64,000 nucleotides of DNA from Fibrobacter sp. Its GTDB lineage: Bacteria; Fibrobacterota; Chitinivibrionia; Chitinivibrionales; Chitinispirillaceae. Positions 48,986 through 56,592 of this stretch are shown piece after piece. Both the position numbers and the translations under genes were made by a program. The DNA lies in contig JAAZBG010000047.1 of NCBI GenBank assembly GCA_012513915.1, forward strand, positions 1 to 64,000, read 5' to 3'. The notes under the pieces are model-generated. The model was not told the origin of the DNA. It saw nothing but the letters and a program-made list of their open reading frames with translations, and ran no database searches. The number at the start of each line of letters is the position of its first letter. The stretch's first letter is position 1.

Positions 48986-49837
48986 ATGATTATCGTAACA
49001 TTTAATGAATCCAAAACGGAAGTAATAAAAGCCATCTGGAAAACTAATAATAGCGATGAGGAATATAATCTTTCATGGGATGTATGCAAGAGTCCATTTT
49101 GTGGCTGTACCAAATTAAAATTGACAATTGGATTTGAGAATAGTCTTCAGGATGTGTCTTTTTCCTATGATGTAAAGTCAAATAAGATTTCAAGTGCCGG
49201 ATCAGATCGCATACCTGAACTTGTGAGGCAGTTTAAGAAAGCTATGTCTGAAAATGATCATGTATTACTTAATCAAATATTTCATACAACAAAAATAAAA
49301 AATTCAAATGAGTGTGATCTCGATGACTTTGAACCACCATATTTTCCAATTGAAGAAATTGAATACGAAGCCTTGATGGTTAATTATGGTGAGGTTTTCC
49401 CCTGGTACCAAAAGCATTTATTTGAATTTGAAGGAATAACATATTTTCTATCGGAATATTATTGTTTAAAATCAGGATGTAAATGCAATGATGTAACTAT
49501 CGAATTTGTTGCGATTAAAGATGCAATTATTATTAACGAAAAAGATCCGACTTCGGTTAACTTTAATTACCAGACTGGAAAATGGGAAATAAAAGAACAG
49601 GGAAAAGGTACGCCTAAGTGTGCGGTCCTTGTAAGCCAAATGAATAAACAATATCCGGATTTAAAGAAAACGTTAGCTGATCGAAAAGAAAAAATGATAC
49701 AATTGTATATGAGATATAAGGAAATGCAAGGCTCGATAGATCGAAGTAAGCCAGTAACGAGTAATGCACGATGTGGAAGAAATGATCCCTGTTACTGTGG
49801 AAGTGGGAAAAAATTCAAAAAATGTTGTGGAAAGTAA
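48986..49837 (+). CDS. SEC-C protein with two Cx4CxC modules
   Basis: A 283-residue cytosolic protein. The end is a SEC-C zinc motif: RCGRNDPCYCGSGKKFKKCC with C269, C271, C280 and C281, as in the SecA tail and YecA-like proteins. Two earlier segments look homologous to each other: C34-x4-C39-x-C41 followed by TKLKLTIGF, and C160-x4-C165-x-C167 followed by NDVTIEFVA, each then running into a F-x-Y-(D/Q) strand. They may each bind zinc. Shine-Dalgarno GGGAGA precedes the ATG. It is divergent from jetA at the edge of the defence island; whether it belongs to the island is unknown. Confidence 0.8.
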   Translation: MIIVTFNESKTEVIKAIWKTNNSDEEYNLSWDVCKSPFCGCTKLKLTIGFENSLQDVSFSYDVKSNKISSAGSDRIPELVRQFKKAMSENDHVLLNQIFHTTKIKNSNECDLDDFEPPYFPIEEIEYEALMVNYGEVFPWYQKHLFEFEGITYFLSEYYCLKSGCKCNDVTIEFVAIKDAIIINEKDPTSVNFNYQTGKWEIKEQGKGTPKCAVLVSQMNKQYPDLKKTLADRKEKMIQLYMRYKEMQGSIDRSKPVTSNARCGRNDPCYCGSGKKFKKCCGK

Positions 49838-49850
49838 AGGAACTGTACAT

Positions 49851-49874
49851 TACCGGGTGTATTACACCCCGGTA
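49851..49874. terminator. Hairpin between convergent SEC-C gene and dut
   Basis: TACCGGG (49851-49857) pairs with CCCGGTA (49868-49874), overlapping the dut stop codon. No U tract on either side, so a weak candidate. Confidence 0.3.
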
Positions 49875-50317
49875 TGACCAAACCCACCCGCTCCTCGTGA
49901 TGAATCCGCAATTGAATCACTTTCTGTAAAGTCTACAGTTTCCGGAACTTTCATCGGGACTAGCTGTGCAATGCGGTCGCCTCGCTTTACGGTAAAGGGC
50001 TCGTTGCCGAAATTTGCAAGAATAATTTTCACTTCACCACGATAGTCTGCGTCAATGGTACCAGGGGTGTTAAGTATTGTTACCCCGGATTTAAAAGCGA
50101 GGCCACTGCGGGGACGTACCTGAATCTCGTAGCCAAGGGGCGTTTCAAAACAGAAACCAGTTGGTATAAGTGCCCGCCCGCCGGCATCGATGGTTATATC
50201 TTTGTCAATTGCCGCACAGATGTCGCATCCGCTGGATCCGGGAGTCATCCGCTTTGGTAAAGGAAGGTCTGATGCGTGTTCGAGGCGTTTTGCGATTATT
50301 GAAACTGAGTTTGACAT
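49862..50317 (-). CDS. dut: dUTP diphosphatase
   Basis: Trimeric dUTPase that hydrolyses dUTP to dUMP, keeping uracil out of DNA. All five motifs are seen: PGSSGCDICAA (1), RPRSGLAFK (2), LNTPGTIDADYRGEVKII (3), RGDRIAQLVP (4) and RGAGGFGHTGV (5). Length 151 is normal. It follows pnp, beyond a terminator hairpin, so it may have its own promoter. ung lies elsewhere in this window. Confidence 0.97.
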   Translation of the reverse strand: MSNSVSIIAKRLEHASDLPLPKRMTPGSSGCDICAAIDKDITIDAGGRALIPTGFCFETPLGYEIQVRPRSGLAFKSGVTILNTPGTIDADYRGEVKIILANFGNEPFTVKRGDRIAQLVPMKVPETVDFTESDSIADSSRGAGGFGHTGV

Positions 50318-50398
50318 AGTCCAGAGAAAGCTCCTTGATTAAAAACAGCCCCGGAGAGGAGCGTTATATATGAGTAACAAATTTATTACAGATACACA

Positions 50399-50425
50399 AA
50401 GGGCACTATTAACAATAGTGCCCTT
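50399..50425 (-). terminator. Intrinsic terminator after pnp
   Basis: AAGGGCACTATT (50399-50410) and AATAGTGCCCTT (50414-50425) form a perfect 12-bp stem with a 3-base loop, 31 bases after the pnp stop. The minus-strand tract after it is short (TTTGTG). Confidence 0.65.
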
Positions 50426-50455
50426 CATTAATTCAAAACGATACCATCGGCATAA

Positions 50456-52564
50456 TTACTGCTGAGGTTCATCCTGCTGCTGAGGCTGTGGAATAAGTGC
50501 CTTGCGGCTGAGTTTTACTTTTCCGAATCTGTCAAATCCAATCAGCTTGACACGTACATTTTCGCCAAGGCTGAGAATGTCATCAACCCGTGCGACACGT
50601 TTGTGATCAAGTTCAGAGATATGAATCAGACCCTCTTTACCAGGAAGGAACTCGACAAATGCGCCGAACTCAACGATTGTCTTTACAATTGCATCGTATA
50701 CTGCGTTAAGCTCAGGTTCTGCAACAATACCCTTGATTTTGCGAAGTGCTGCATCACGGGATTCCTTGTTTGCAGCAGCAACCGAGATCACTCCATCATC
50801 GTTGATATTGATCGTTGTACCGGTTGTTTCCTGAATTTCACGGATCATTTTGCCTCCAGGGCCGATGATCTCACGAATTTTTTCTTTGTCGATAGTGATC
50901 GTGGTAACACGTGGAGCAAACGGAGACATCTCTTTACGTGATGCAGGAAGAGTTTGTTCCATGATATCGATAATTTTGAGACGTGCTGTATGTGCCTTCG
51001 CGAGCGCATCTTTCATAATTTCCGGTGTGATACCAAAAATTTTGATATCCATCTGAATTGCTGTAACACCATCACGGGTACCTACGACTTTGAAATCCAT
51101 ATCACCTACATGGTCTTCAGTTCCAAGGATATCAGTAAGGATTGCTACCTGATCACCCTCTTTAATAAGTCCCATTGCAACACCTGCTACATGACCCTTA
51201 ATTGGGACGCCAGCTGCCATAAGTGACAGTGATGAACAGCAGACTGTTGCCATTGATGATGATCCGTTTGATTCCATGATTTCTGAAACAACACGGATTG
51301 TGTACGGGAAACTTTTTTCGTCGGGAAGTACTGGTGCGATTGAACGTTCTGCAAGATGTCCATGACCGATCTCGCGGCGGCCGACTGAACCCATGCGCTT
51401 ACATTCACCAACCGAGTAGGGTGGGAAATTGTAGTGAAGCATGTATGATTTGTCGTACTGGCCCTGAATATTATCAATATGCTGTTCGTCAAGCTTTGTT
51501 CCAAGAGTAGCAGCACTCAAAGATTGTGTCTCACCTCTTGTAAAGAGAGCTGATCCATGTGCCCGCGGAAGAATATCAAGTTCGCAGGTAATTTTTCTGA
51601 TCTCATCACAATCTCTTCCGCCGATACGCTTGCCCGTTGTAAGAATCGTCTCGCGGATATCCTGACGTTCGAGATCGTGGAAGATTATACCGATTGCATC
51701 CTCTTTTTCAGGGAACTGCTCAGCAAGCGCAGCTTTTGTTTCTTCAAGCAGTTTGTCAATACCGCTGTAACGGGTTTTCTTGTCACCGTTAAAGCTGATA
51801 TCATGAAGTTTACCATCGATAAAAGACTTTACTGCTGCAACGAGAGCCTGATCCTGCTCTGGAGGAGTAAATGACTTAACCTGGTCTTTGCCAGCCTTAA
51901 CAAGAAGCTCCTTCTGAAGTGCAATAATCTTTTTAATTTCAGAATGAGCAAGCATGATTGCATCAACCATCTGTTCCTCAGACAGTTCACACGCACCACC
52001 CTCAACCATCATGATTGAACTTTCGGTACCTGCTACAACCATGTCAAGAAGACCCGCTTCTGTTTCTTCAAGGGTGGGAAATACTTTAAATTTGCCATCA
52101 ATCATACCGACACGAACCGCAGCGACCGGTTCAATGAACGGAAGATCTGACAGACACAGTGCGCTTGACGCTGCAGTAACTGCAAGTACATCGGCATCAT
52201 AGTGTTCATCTGCAGAAATGATGGTACATACAATTTGTACCTCAGTCCTGAAACCATCAGGGAAAAGAGGGCGAATCGGACGGTCGACGATACGGGCGCT
52301 AAGAATCTCTTTTTCGCTCGGGCGTCCTTCACGTTTAATAAATCCACCGGGGATTTTACCTGCTGCATACGATTTCTCGATATATTCAACTGACAACGGG
52401 AAAAAATCTGCGCTGTCGGATTCTCTGCCGCTACATACTGTAGCCAGTACCATTGTGTCACCAATGCGCACGATAGCAGAACCTGATGCCTGTTTTGCGA
52501 TACGACCGGTTTCGATTGAAACCTTGATACCTGCAACTTCGGTTTCTACGTTTGTTTGAGCCAT
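50456..52564 (-). CDS. pnp: Polyribonucleotide nucleotidyltransferase (PNPase)
   Basis: 3'-5' phosphorolytic exoribonuclease of the degradosome. The 702-residue protein has two RNase PH domains separated by a helical linker (first: SGSAIVRIGDTMVLATVC; second: GRREIGHGHLAERSIAPVLP, then SEIMESNGSSSMATVC and IKGHVAGVAMGLI), then KH (IREIIGPGGKMIREIQETTG) and S1 (VEFGAFVEFLPGKEGLIHISEL) RNA-binding domains. A Gln-rich tail closes it. AGGAG precedes the ATG. A long leader with inverted repeats lies upstream. Confidence 0.97.
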   Translation of the reverse strand: MAQTNVETEVAGIKVSIETGRIAKQASGSAIVRIGDTMVLATVCSGRESDSADFFPLSVEYIEKSYAAGKIPGGFIKREGRPSEKEILSARIVDRPIRPLFPDGFRTEVQIVCTIISADEHYDADVLAVTAASSALCLSDLPFIEPVAAVRVGMIDGKFKVFPTLEETEAGLLDMVVAGTESSIMMVEGGACELSEEQMVDAIMLAHSEIKKIIALQKELLVKAGKDQVKSFTPPEQDQALVAAVKSFIDGKLHDISFNGDKKTRYSGIDKLLEETKAALAEQFPEKEDAIGIIFHDLERQDIRETILTTGKRIGGRDCDEIRKITCELDILPRAHGSALFTRGETQSLSAATLGTKLDEQHIDNIQGQYDKSYMLHYNFPPYSVGECKRMGSVGRREIGHGHLAERSIAPVLPDEKSFPYTIRVVSEIMESNGSSSMATVCCSSLSLMAAGVPIKGHVAGVAMGLIKEGDQVAILTDILGTEDHVGDMDFKVVGTRDGVTAIQMDIKIFGITPEIMKDALAKAHTARLKIIDIMEQTLPASRKEMSPFAPRVTTITIDKEKIREIIGPGGKMIREIQETTGTTININDDGVISVAAANKESRDAALRKIKGIVAEPELNAVYDAIVKTIVEFGAFVEFLPGKEGLIHISELDHKRVARVDDILSLGENVRVKLIGFDRFGKVKLSRKALIPQPQQQDEPQQ

Positions 52565-52602
52565 TAAGCCAACTCCTGTAAATGATTGATAAAAAAATGG
52601 CC

Positions 52603-52713
52603 CAAAGAAGCACCCGATGAAGTATTGCTGTATGTCAAATTATTGTTGCGAAAAGATGCGCACATCAGATTGTAAACCTCTATAAGGAGCTGTACAACGC
52701 GTGAGCTTCTTTG
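52603..52713 (-). promoter_or_regulatory. Long-range stem in the pnp leader
   Basis: A perfect 9-bp pairing (52603-52611 with 52705-52713) encloses about 93 bases, ending 38 bases before the pnp start codon. In E. coli the pnp leader forms a stem cut by RNase III for autocontrol; a similar role here is inferred from position only. Confidence 0.35.
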
Positions 52714-53001
52714 CGCACAATAGATTAACATCAGGTCACTCCAATCATCTGCTACTTCAGGCTTGTTCGTAATAATTACCTGTGTAAACGGATTTATTCA
52801 GAGATATGATACTAACCAACAAGAACCGGGATCGATTACGTTTAATCACGGGACACGATAGATGCGTGAAAGTACCGGGATTAGTAAAAAAACATTTTAA
52901 ATGTGCACTGTTTAAAAATAGTGTATATGTTTTAAAAATAGTGTTAAAATGATTCGTTATGATCGCTGCTTCTCTGTAGTTAATATTTTATTACCGTAGT
53001 A

Positions 53002-53040
53002 AAAAGATAATGCAGTACCGGATTTTGATCCCGTACTGCA
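53002..53040 (-). terminator. Intrinsic terminator after rpsO
   Basis: Minus-strand stem of TGCAGTACGGG (53040-53030) and CCGGTACTGCA (53021-53011), with one mismatch, followed by TTATCTTTTT. It lies about 45 bases after the rpsO stop and separates rpsO from pnp. Confidence 0.78.
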
Positions 53041-53083
53041 CACAAAATTCGTAGACTGTAAATGCAACAGAAGAAAGGATCAA

Positions 53084-53353
53084 CTATTTTCTGATACCTA
53101 ATTTCTTGATAAGTACACGGTAGCGGGCAATATCAACTTTAATGATATAATCAAGAAGTGATCTGCGCTGACCAACAAGCTTAAGAAGACCATAGCGGGT
53201 ATGGTGATCTTTCTTGTTTACTTTAAGATGCTCAGTAAGATGGTTGATACGCTCTGTAAGAAGTGCAATCTGAACATCAGAGTTGCCGGAATCTGTCTCG
53301 GATTTACCGAATTCCTTAATTAAAGCTGCTTTACGTTCCTTGGTCACAGCCAT
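53084..53353 (-). CDS. rpsO: Ribosomal protein S15
   Basis: 30S subunit protein, 89 residues, all-helical. The sequence has the S15 hallmarks: [15 protein letters not shown]-like (here [15 protein letters not shown]), [28 protein letters not shown] and [22 protein letters not shown]. The longer frame to 53605 is read-through into ribF in another frame and is not used; ATG 53353 gives the canonical MAVTKERKA. It overlaps the end of ribF by 23 bases. Confidence 0.97.
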   Translation of the reverse strand: MAVTKERKAALIKEFGKSETDSGNSDVQIALLTERINHLTEHLKVNKKDHHTRYGLLKLVGQRRSLLDYIIKVDIARYRVLIKKLGIRK

Positions 53354-54293
53354 GGCCCCGTTTCTCCTCTTGAAAAAAATTCCTGATAGCTTCAATATCT
53401 TTTTTAATTCTATCCACAAGTACCGCCGAGTCGCTAAATGCTTCATCAGAACGAATAAACTTGTAGACCCAAAGATGAGCAATCTGCCCCACTTCCGGTT
53501 CCCGGCCATTGAATTCCAGTGAGTGGAACTCAAAGTGAACATCCCGCTGAGCAAAAGTCGGGCATTCACCGAAATATAATGCGCCAGGCTGCACATTTCC
53601 ATCAAACCCCAGTTCAGCTACATAGACCCCAGGCGGTGGAATAACCTTTTGCGAAGGCGGCCTGGAAAAATTAAAAGTCGGATAGCCGATCTGAGAGCCA
53701 ATTTTCAAACCTTTAATGCGCTCTGCTGAGATCAGGTATGGATGCCCAAGCATTCCTACAGCCTCAGTCAAGCGCCCATCAGTCAGTAATTTGCGAATTA
53801 CTGTTGATGAAACCACATGTTCATTGCTGGTTAATAAATCAGCAACAAACGTTGTAATATAATATTTTTTTATGGTATCACGCAAAAGAAATGTACTGCT
53901 GCCTCTGTTTTTTCCGACACTATGCCCTTCACCCATAACCCAGTCGCTTGCATTCAACCGTTCAACAAGTACTTCTTTTACAAAATCTTCCTGTGATTTC
54001 TGACTGAACTCCTTCGAAAAGGGAATACGGACCAGATAATCAATGCCCAGCTGCTCAAGGAGTTGTGCCTTTTCTTCAAAGGTGGTAAGGATATGCTGTG
54101 ACAGTTCAGGAAATAAAACAGTACGTGTATGAGGATCAAAAGTGAGAACTGCAGTTTTGAGGTTACGTTCTCTTCCACGTGCTACAACCTGTTCGAGAAG
54201 CGCCCTATGTCCACTATGGACTCCATCAAAATTGCCAACAGTAATTACTGTTTTTTCTAATAGCCGTTCACCTGTTATTTCGAGTATTTTCAT
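53331..54293 (-). CDS. ribF: Bifunctional riboflavin kinase / FAD synthetase
   Basis: Makes FMN and FAD. The 320-residue protein has the N-terminal FAD-synthetase nucleotidyltransferase domain ([39 protein letters not shown]) and the C-terminal flavokinase domain ([33 protein letters not shown] with the catalytic Glu). The start ATG overlaps the truB stop by four bases. Confidence 0.96.
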   Translation of the reverse strand: MKILEITGERLLEKTVITVGNFDGVHSGHRALLEQVVARGRERNLKTAVLTFDPHTRTVLFPELSQHILTTFEEKAQLLEQLGIDYLVRIPFSKEFSQKSQEDFVKEVLVERLNASDWVMGEGHSVGKNRGSSTFLLRDTIKKYYITTFVADLLTSNEHVVSSTVIRKLLTDGRLTEAVGMLGHPYLISAERIKGLKIGSQIGYPTFNFSRPPSQKVIPPPGVYVAELGFDGNVQPGALYFGECPTFAQRDVHFEFHSLEFNGREPEVGQIAHLWVYKFIRSDEAFSDSAVLVDRIKKDIEAIRNFFQEEKRGHGCDQGT

Positions 54294-55159
54294 TGGCTTC
54301 CTGCACTTCCAGAGATCACCGTTGATGGATGATACACTGAATCACCCTTGTGTTTCAATACAGCCATAAGTTCATTATTATGAAATGCATACAGTGTATC
54401 CTGTGCACTGCCAGGTATTGCAAAATCACGTCCATACAACAGGCATTCCCGCTGAATGTCAGAGATTAAACATATATTTTCCGTAAAAACTTTGTCAAAT
54501 GGCAAAATGTGTTTCGCTGCATTTTCAAGTGATTCGCAGGGTAGTGCCTGATCAAGTGAGAACAAACCTATTGCTGTCCGGTGGATACTGGATGCAAATC
54601 CAATCGTACCACATTTTTCAGCAATATCGCGTGCAAGTGACCGCACATAAGTGCCACCGGAGCATTCAACACAAAGATATGCCTCACCGTTTTCCCGATC
54701 AAAGTGTTTAAGGGTCATACGGTGAATATCGATATCACGGGGCTGCATTTCAACTGCTTTACCACTCCGCGCAAGTTGATAAGCTCGCACCCCATTGACT
54801 AAAAGCGCAGAGTATGAAGGGGGGATCTGTGAGATGCGTCCGGTAAATGATGGTAAAACCTGTTCAATTGTTGAAAGATCAGGAATTGGTTTGCCCGAGT
54901 CCGTGATCGTACCTTCTCTGTCAAGAGTATCGGTTATAGATCCAAATTTAATAACGAATTCGTACATTTTGGGTTCAGTAGGCAGATATTGAAGCAGACG
55001 AGTGGCAGTGCCAATGGCAATGACCAATAGTCCTGATGCTTCCGGATCAAGGGTTCCTGCATGGCCGATTTTTTTGATATGAAGTATCCGCCGCAATTGG
55101 TTGACAATCTGAAACGATGACGGCCCGATCGGCTTGTTTACACAGAGAAAACCGTTCAC
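54290..55159 (-). CDS. truB: tRNA pseudouridine-55 synthase
   Basis: Isomerises U55 in tRNA T-arms. The 289-residue protein has the catalytic motif HAGTLDPEASGLLVIAIG with the essential Asp, the KPIGPSSFQIVNQLRR N-terminus, and the motif YVRSLARDI with preceding CSGGTYV. A PUA-like C-terminal part completes it. It starts seven bases after nrnA. Confidence 0.96.
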   Translation of the reverse strand: MNGFLCVNKPIGPSSFQIVNQLRRILHIKKIGHAGTLDPEASGLLVIAIGTATRLLQYLPTEPKMYEFVIKFGSITDTLDREGTITDSGKPIPDLSTIEQVLPSFTGRISQIPPSYSALLVNGVRAYQLARSGKAVEMQPRDIDIHRMTLKHFDRENGEAYLCVECSGGTYVRSLARDIAEKCGTIGFASSIHRTAIGLFSLDQALPCESLENAAKHILPFDKVFTENICLISDIQRECLLYGRDFAIPGSAQDTLYAFHNNELMAVLKHKGDSVYHPSTVISGSAGSQ

Positions 55160-55165
55160 GAAAGA

Positions 55166-56119
55166 TCAGTCCAGCTCCTTCTCGATAATACTGAGAATGT
55201 GTTTTAGTGCCTGATCATAGGGGAGTGCCACAGTACATCCGGCAGCTCCACTGTGACCCCCGCCACCGGGAATCTGCTGCGCAACTTTGCCAACATCAAC
55301 TGCTCCGCGCGAGCGCAGACTGAAGTGCGTTTCCTGTGGCGAGTACTTTGCCATTATGCCAACTTTAATACCTTCAGCAGTAATTGTATGATCCGCCATT
55401 CCCTCACTGTCACTATAGTGCGCCCCGAGTTCATCAAGAAGTGAAAGAGGCATCTCCATTACAGAAACTCTGTCATTACAATAGTATTTCAGGGTTGACC
55501 AGATTTTTGATTGTAGTATAAGTGCGTTGCGGGAGCGTGATGAATACACCCGGTCATAAATGGTTGAACACTGTGCTCCACGCTCCGACAGTTCAGCACA
55601 TGCTCTAAGCACGCTGCTTCCTGTATTGGAAAAACGAAAACCACCGGTGTCACTCATTATCGCCATGTAGAGAGACTCTGCAACAAATGCAGGATAATCA
55701 ATACCACATTCGGTAAAGAAACGATAGATAATCTCCCCGGTCGCTGCTGCCTTTGTGTCAATAATATTGATGTTGCCAAATCGTGTATTGTCGCGGTGAT
55801 GATCAATGTCGACAATAAGCTTTGCACACTCTTTGTACTCATCCCAGCCCAGACGGTGAGGATTTGAACAGTCAAGTACCACCAGGACATCAAAACCGCA
55901 TGATGGCTTTTCCTGTTTGATCATTCCCGCATTTTCAAGAAATCCGAATTTCACAGGCACCGGATCATGTGTAAAGATATGTACCGTTTTACCAATTGAT
56001 GTCAGGTACCAGTAGAAGGCAAGTTGTGAACCGATCGAATCGCCATCAAGGCTGACATGTGATGAGATTACAAATGTCTGGTTCGAATCTATTATGTCAC
56101 GTAATTCATTCCAGATCAT
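55166..56119 (-). CDS. nrnA: Oligoribonuclease / PAP phosphatase NrnA (DHH family)
   Basis: Degrades short oligoribonucleotides to mononucleotides and can dephosphorylate pAp. The 317-residue protein has the DHH metal motifs: H21 and D25, D27 in SSHVSLDGDSIGS, LDCSNPHR, DIDHH (DHH 106-108), and the DHHA1 GGGGHSGAAG motif near 286-295. The ATG overlaps the rbfA end by 14 bases, as in the usual rbfA-nrnA-truB order. Confidence 0.94.
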   Translation of the reverse strand: MIWNELRDIIDSNQTFVISSHVSLDGDSIGSQLAFYWYLTSIGKTVHIFTHDPVPVKFGFLENAGMIKQEKPSCGFDVLVVLDCSNPHRLGWDEYKECAKLIVDIDHHRDNTRFGNINIIDTKAAATGEIIYRFFTECGIDYPAFVAESLYMAIMSDTGGFRFSNTGSSVLRACAELSERGAQCSTIYDRVYSSRSRNALILQSKIWSTLKYYCNDRVSVMEMPLSLLDELGAHYSDSEGMADHTITAEGIKVGIMAKYSPQETHFSLRSRGAVDVGKVAQQIPGGGGHSGAAGCTVALPYDQALKHILSIIEKELD

Positions 56120-56465
56120 GTTTAATCTCTTTTAGTAAATCGTTGATGTGCTGCCCGTGTTCAATTGAATTGTCAAGTTTGAAGAAAATTTTCGGGAAAT
56201 GTTTGACAGTAATCCTGCCCGCAACGACACGTTGAATAAACGGAGCCGCTTTATTCAATCCGGTAATCGCTTCCTCTTTTTCACTTCTGTCACCAAAGAT
56301 ACTTACGTATATAGTTGCGTTTCTGGTATCCTGAGCGAGTTTAACATGGGTAATTGTTACCAATGATGGAATACGTGGATCACGCACCTCATGAGCAATT
56401 ACAAGTCCAATCTCTTTTTGAAGCTGGCCGGCCAGTCGTTCGTTATGAAAATTTAAATTTGCCAT
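56106..56465 (-). CDS. rbfA: Ribosome-binding factor A
   Basis: Cold-shock 30S maturation factor, 119 residues, single KH-like domain. It shows NERLAGQLQKEIGLVIAHEVRDPRI, VTITHVKLAQDTRNATIYVSIFG and the HFPKIFFKLDNSIEHGQHI end typical of RbfA. A terminator separates it from infB upstream, so it may have its own promoter within 56466-56541. Confidence 0.95.
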   Translation of the reverse strand: MANLNFHNERLAGQLQKEIGLVIAHEVRDPRIPSLVTITHVKLAQDTRNATIYVSIFGDRSEKEEAITGLNKAAPFIQRVVAGRITVKHFPKIFFKLDNSIEHGQHINDLLKEIKHDLE

Positions 56466-56541
56466 TACTACCCTTAAGAAGACAGCTAAGGTTAAGAATA
56501 AGGTTTGGTCTCAGACCTGCTTACTGACTTCGTTTACAAAT

Positions 56542-56579
56542 AAAAACCCCCCGGATCTCATACTAAAGATCAGGGGGGT
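56542..56579 (-). terminator. Intrinsic terminator after infB
   Basis: Minus strand: ACCCCCCTGATCT (56579-56567) pairs with AGATCCGGGGGGT (56558-56546), one mismatch, followed by TTTTTA. It starts 14 bases after the infB stop codon. Confidence 0.85.
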
Positions 56580-56592
56580 ATAGACGTTTTTC

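Larger units (their letters stand above)
52565..53083. other. pnp leader and rpsO-pnp intergenic region
   Basis: 519 bases. At the rpsO end lies its terminator (53002-53040). Near pnp, minus strand, CAAAGAAGC (52713-52705) can pair with GCTTCTTTG (52611-52603) across about 90 bases. No ORF is supported. Confidence 0.55.

Noticed and set aside
53354-53605. N-terminal extension of rpsO
   Set aside because: It is ribF read in another frame; S15 starts at ATG 53353.
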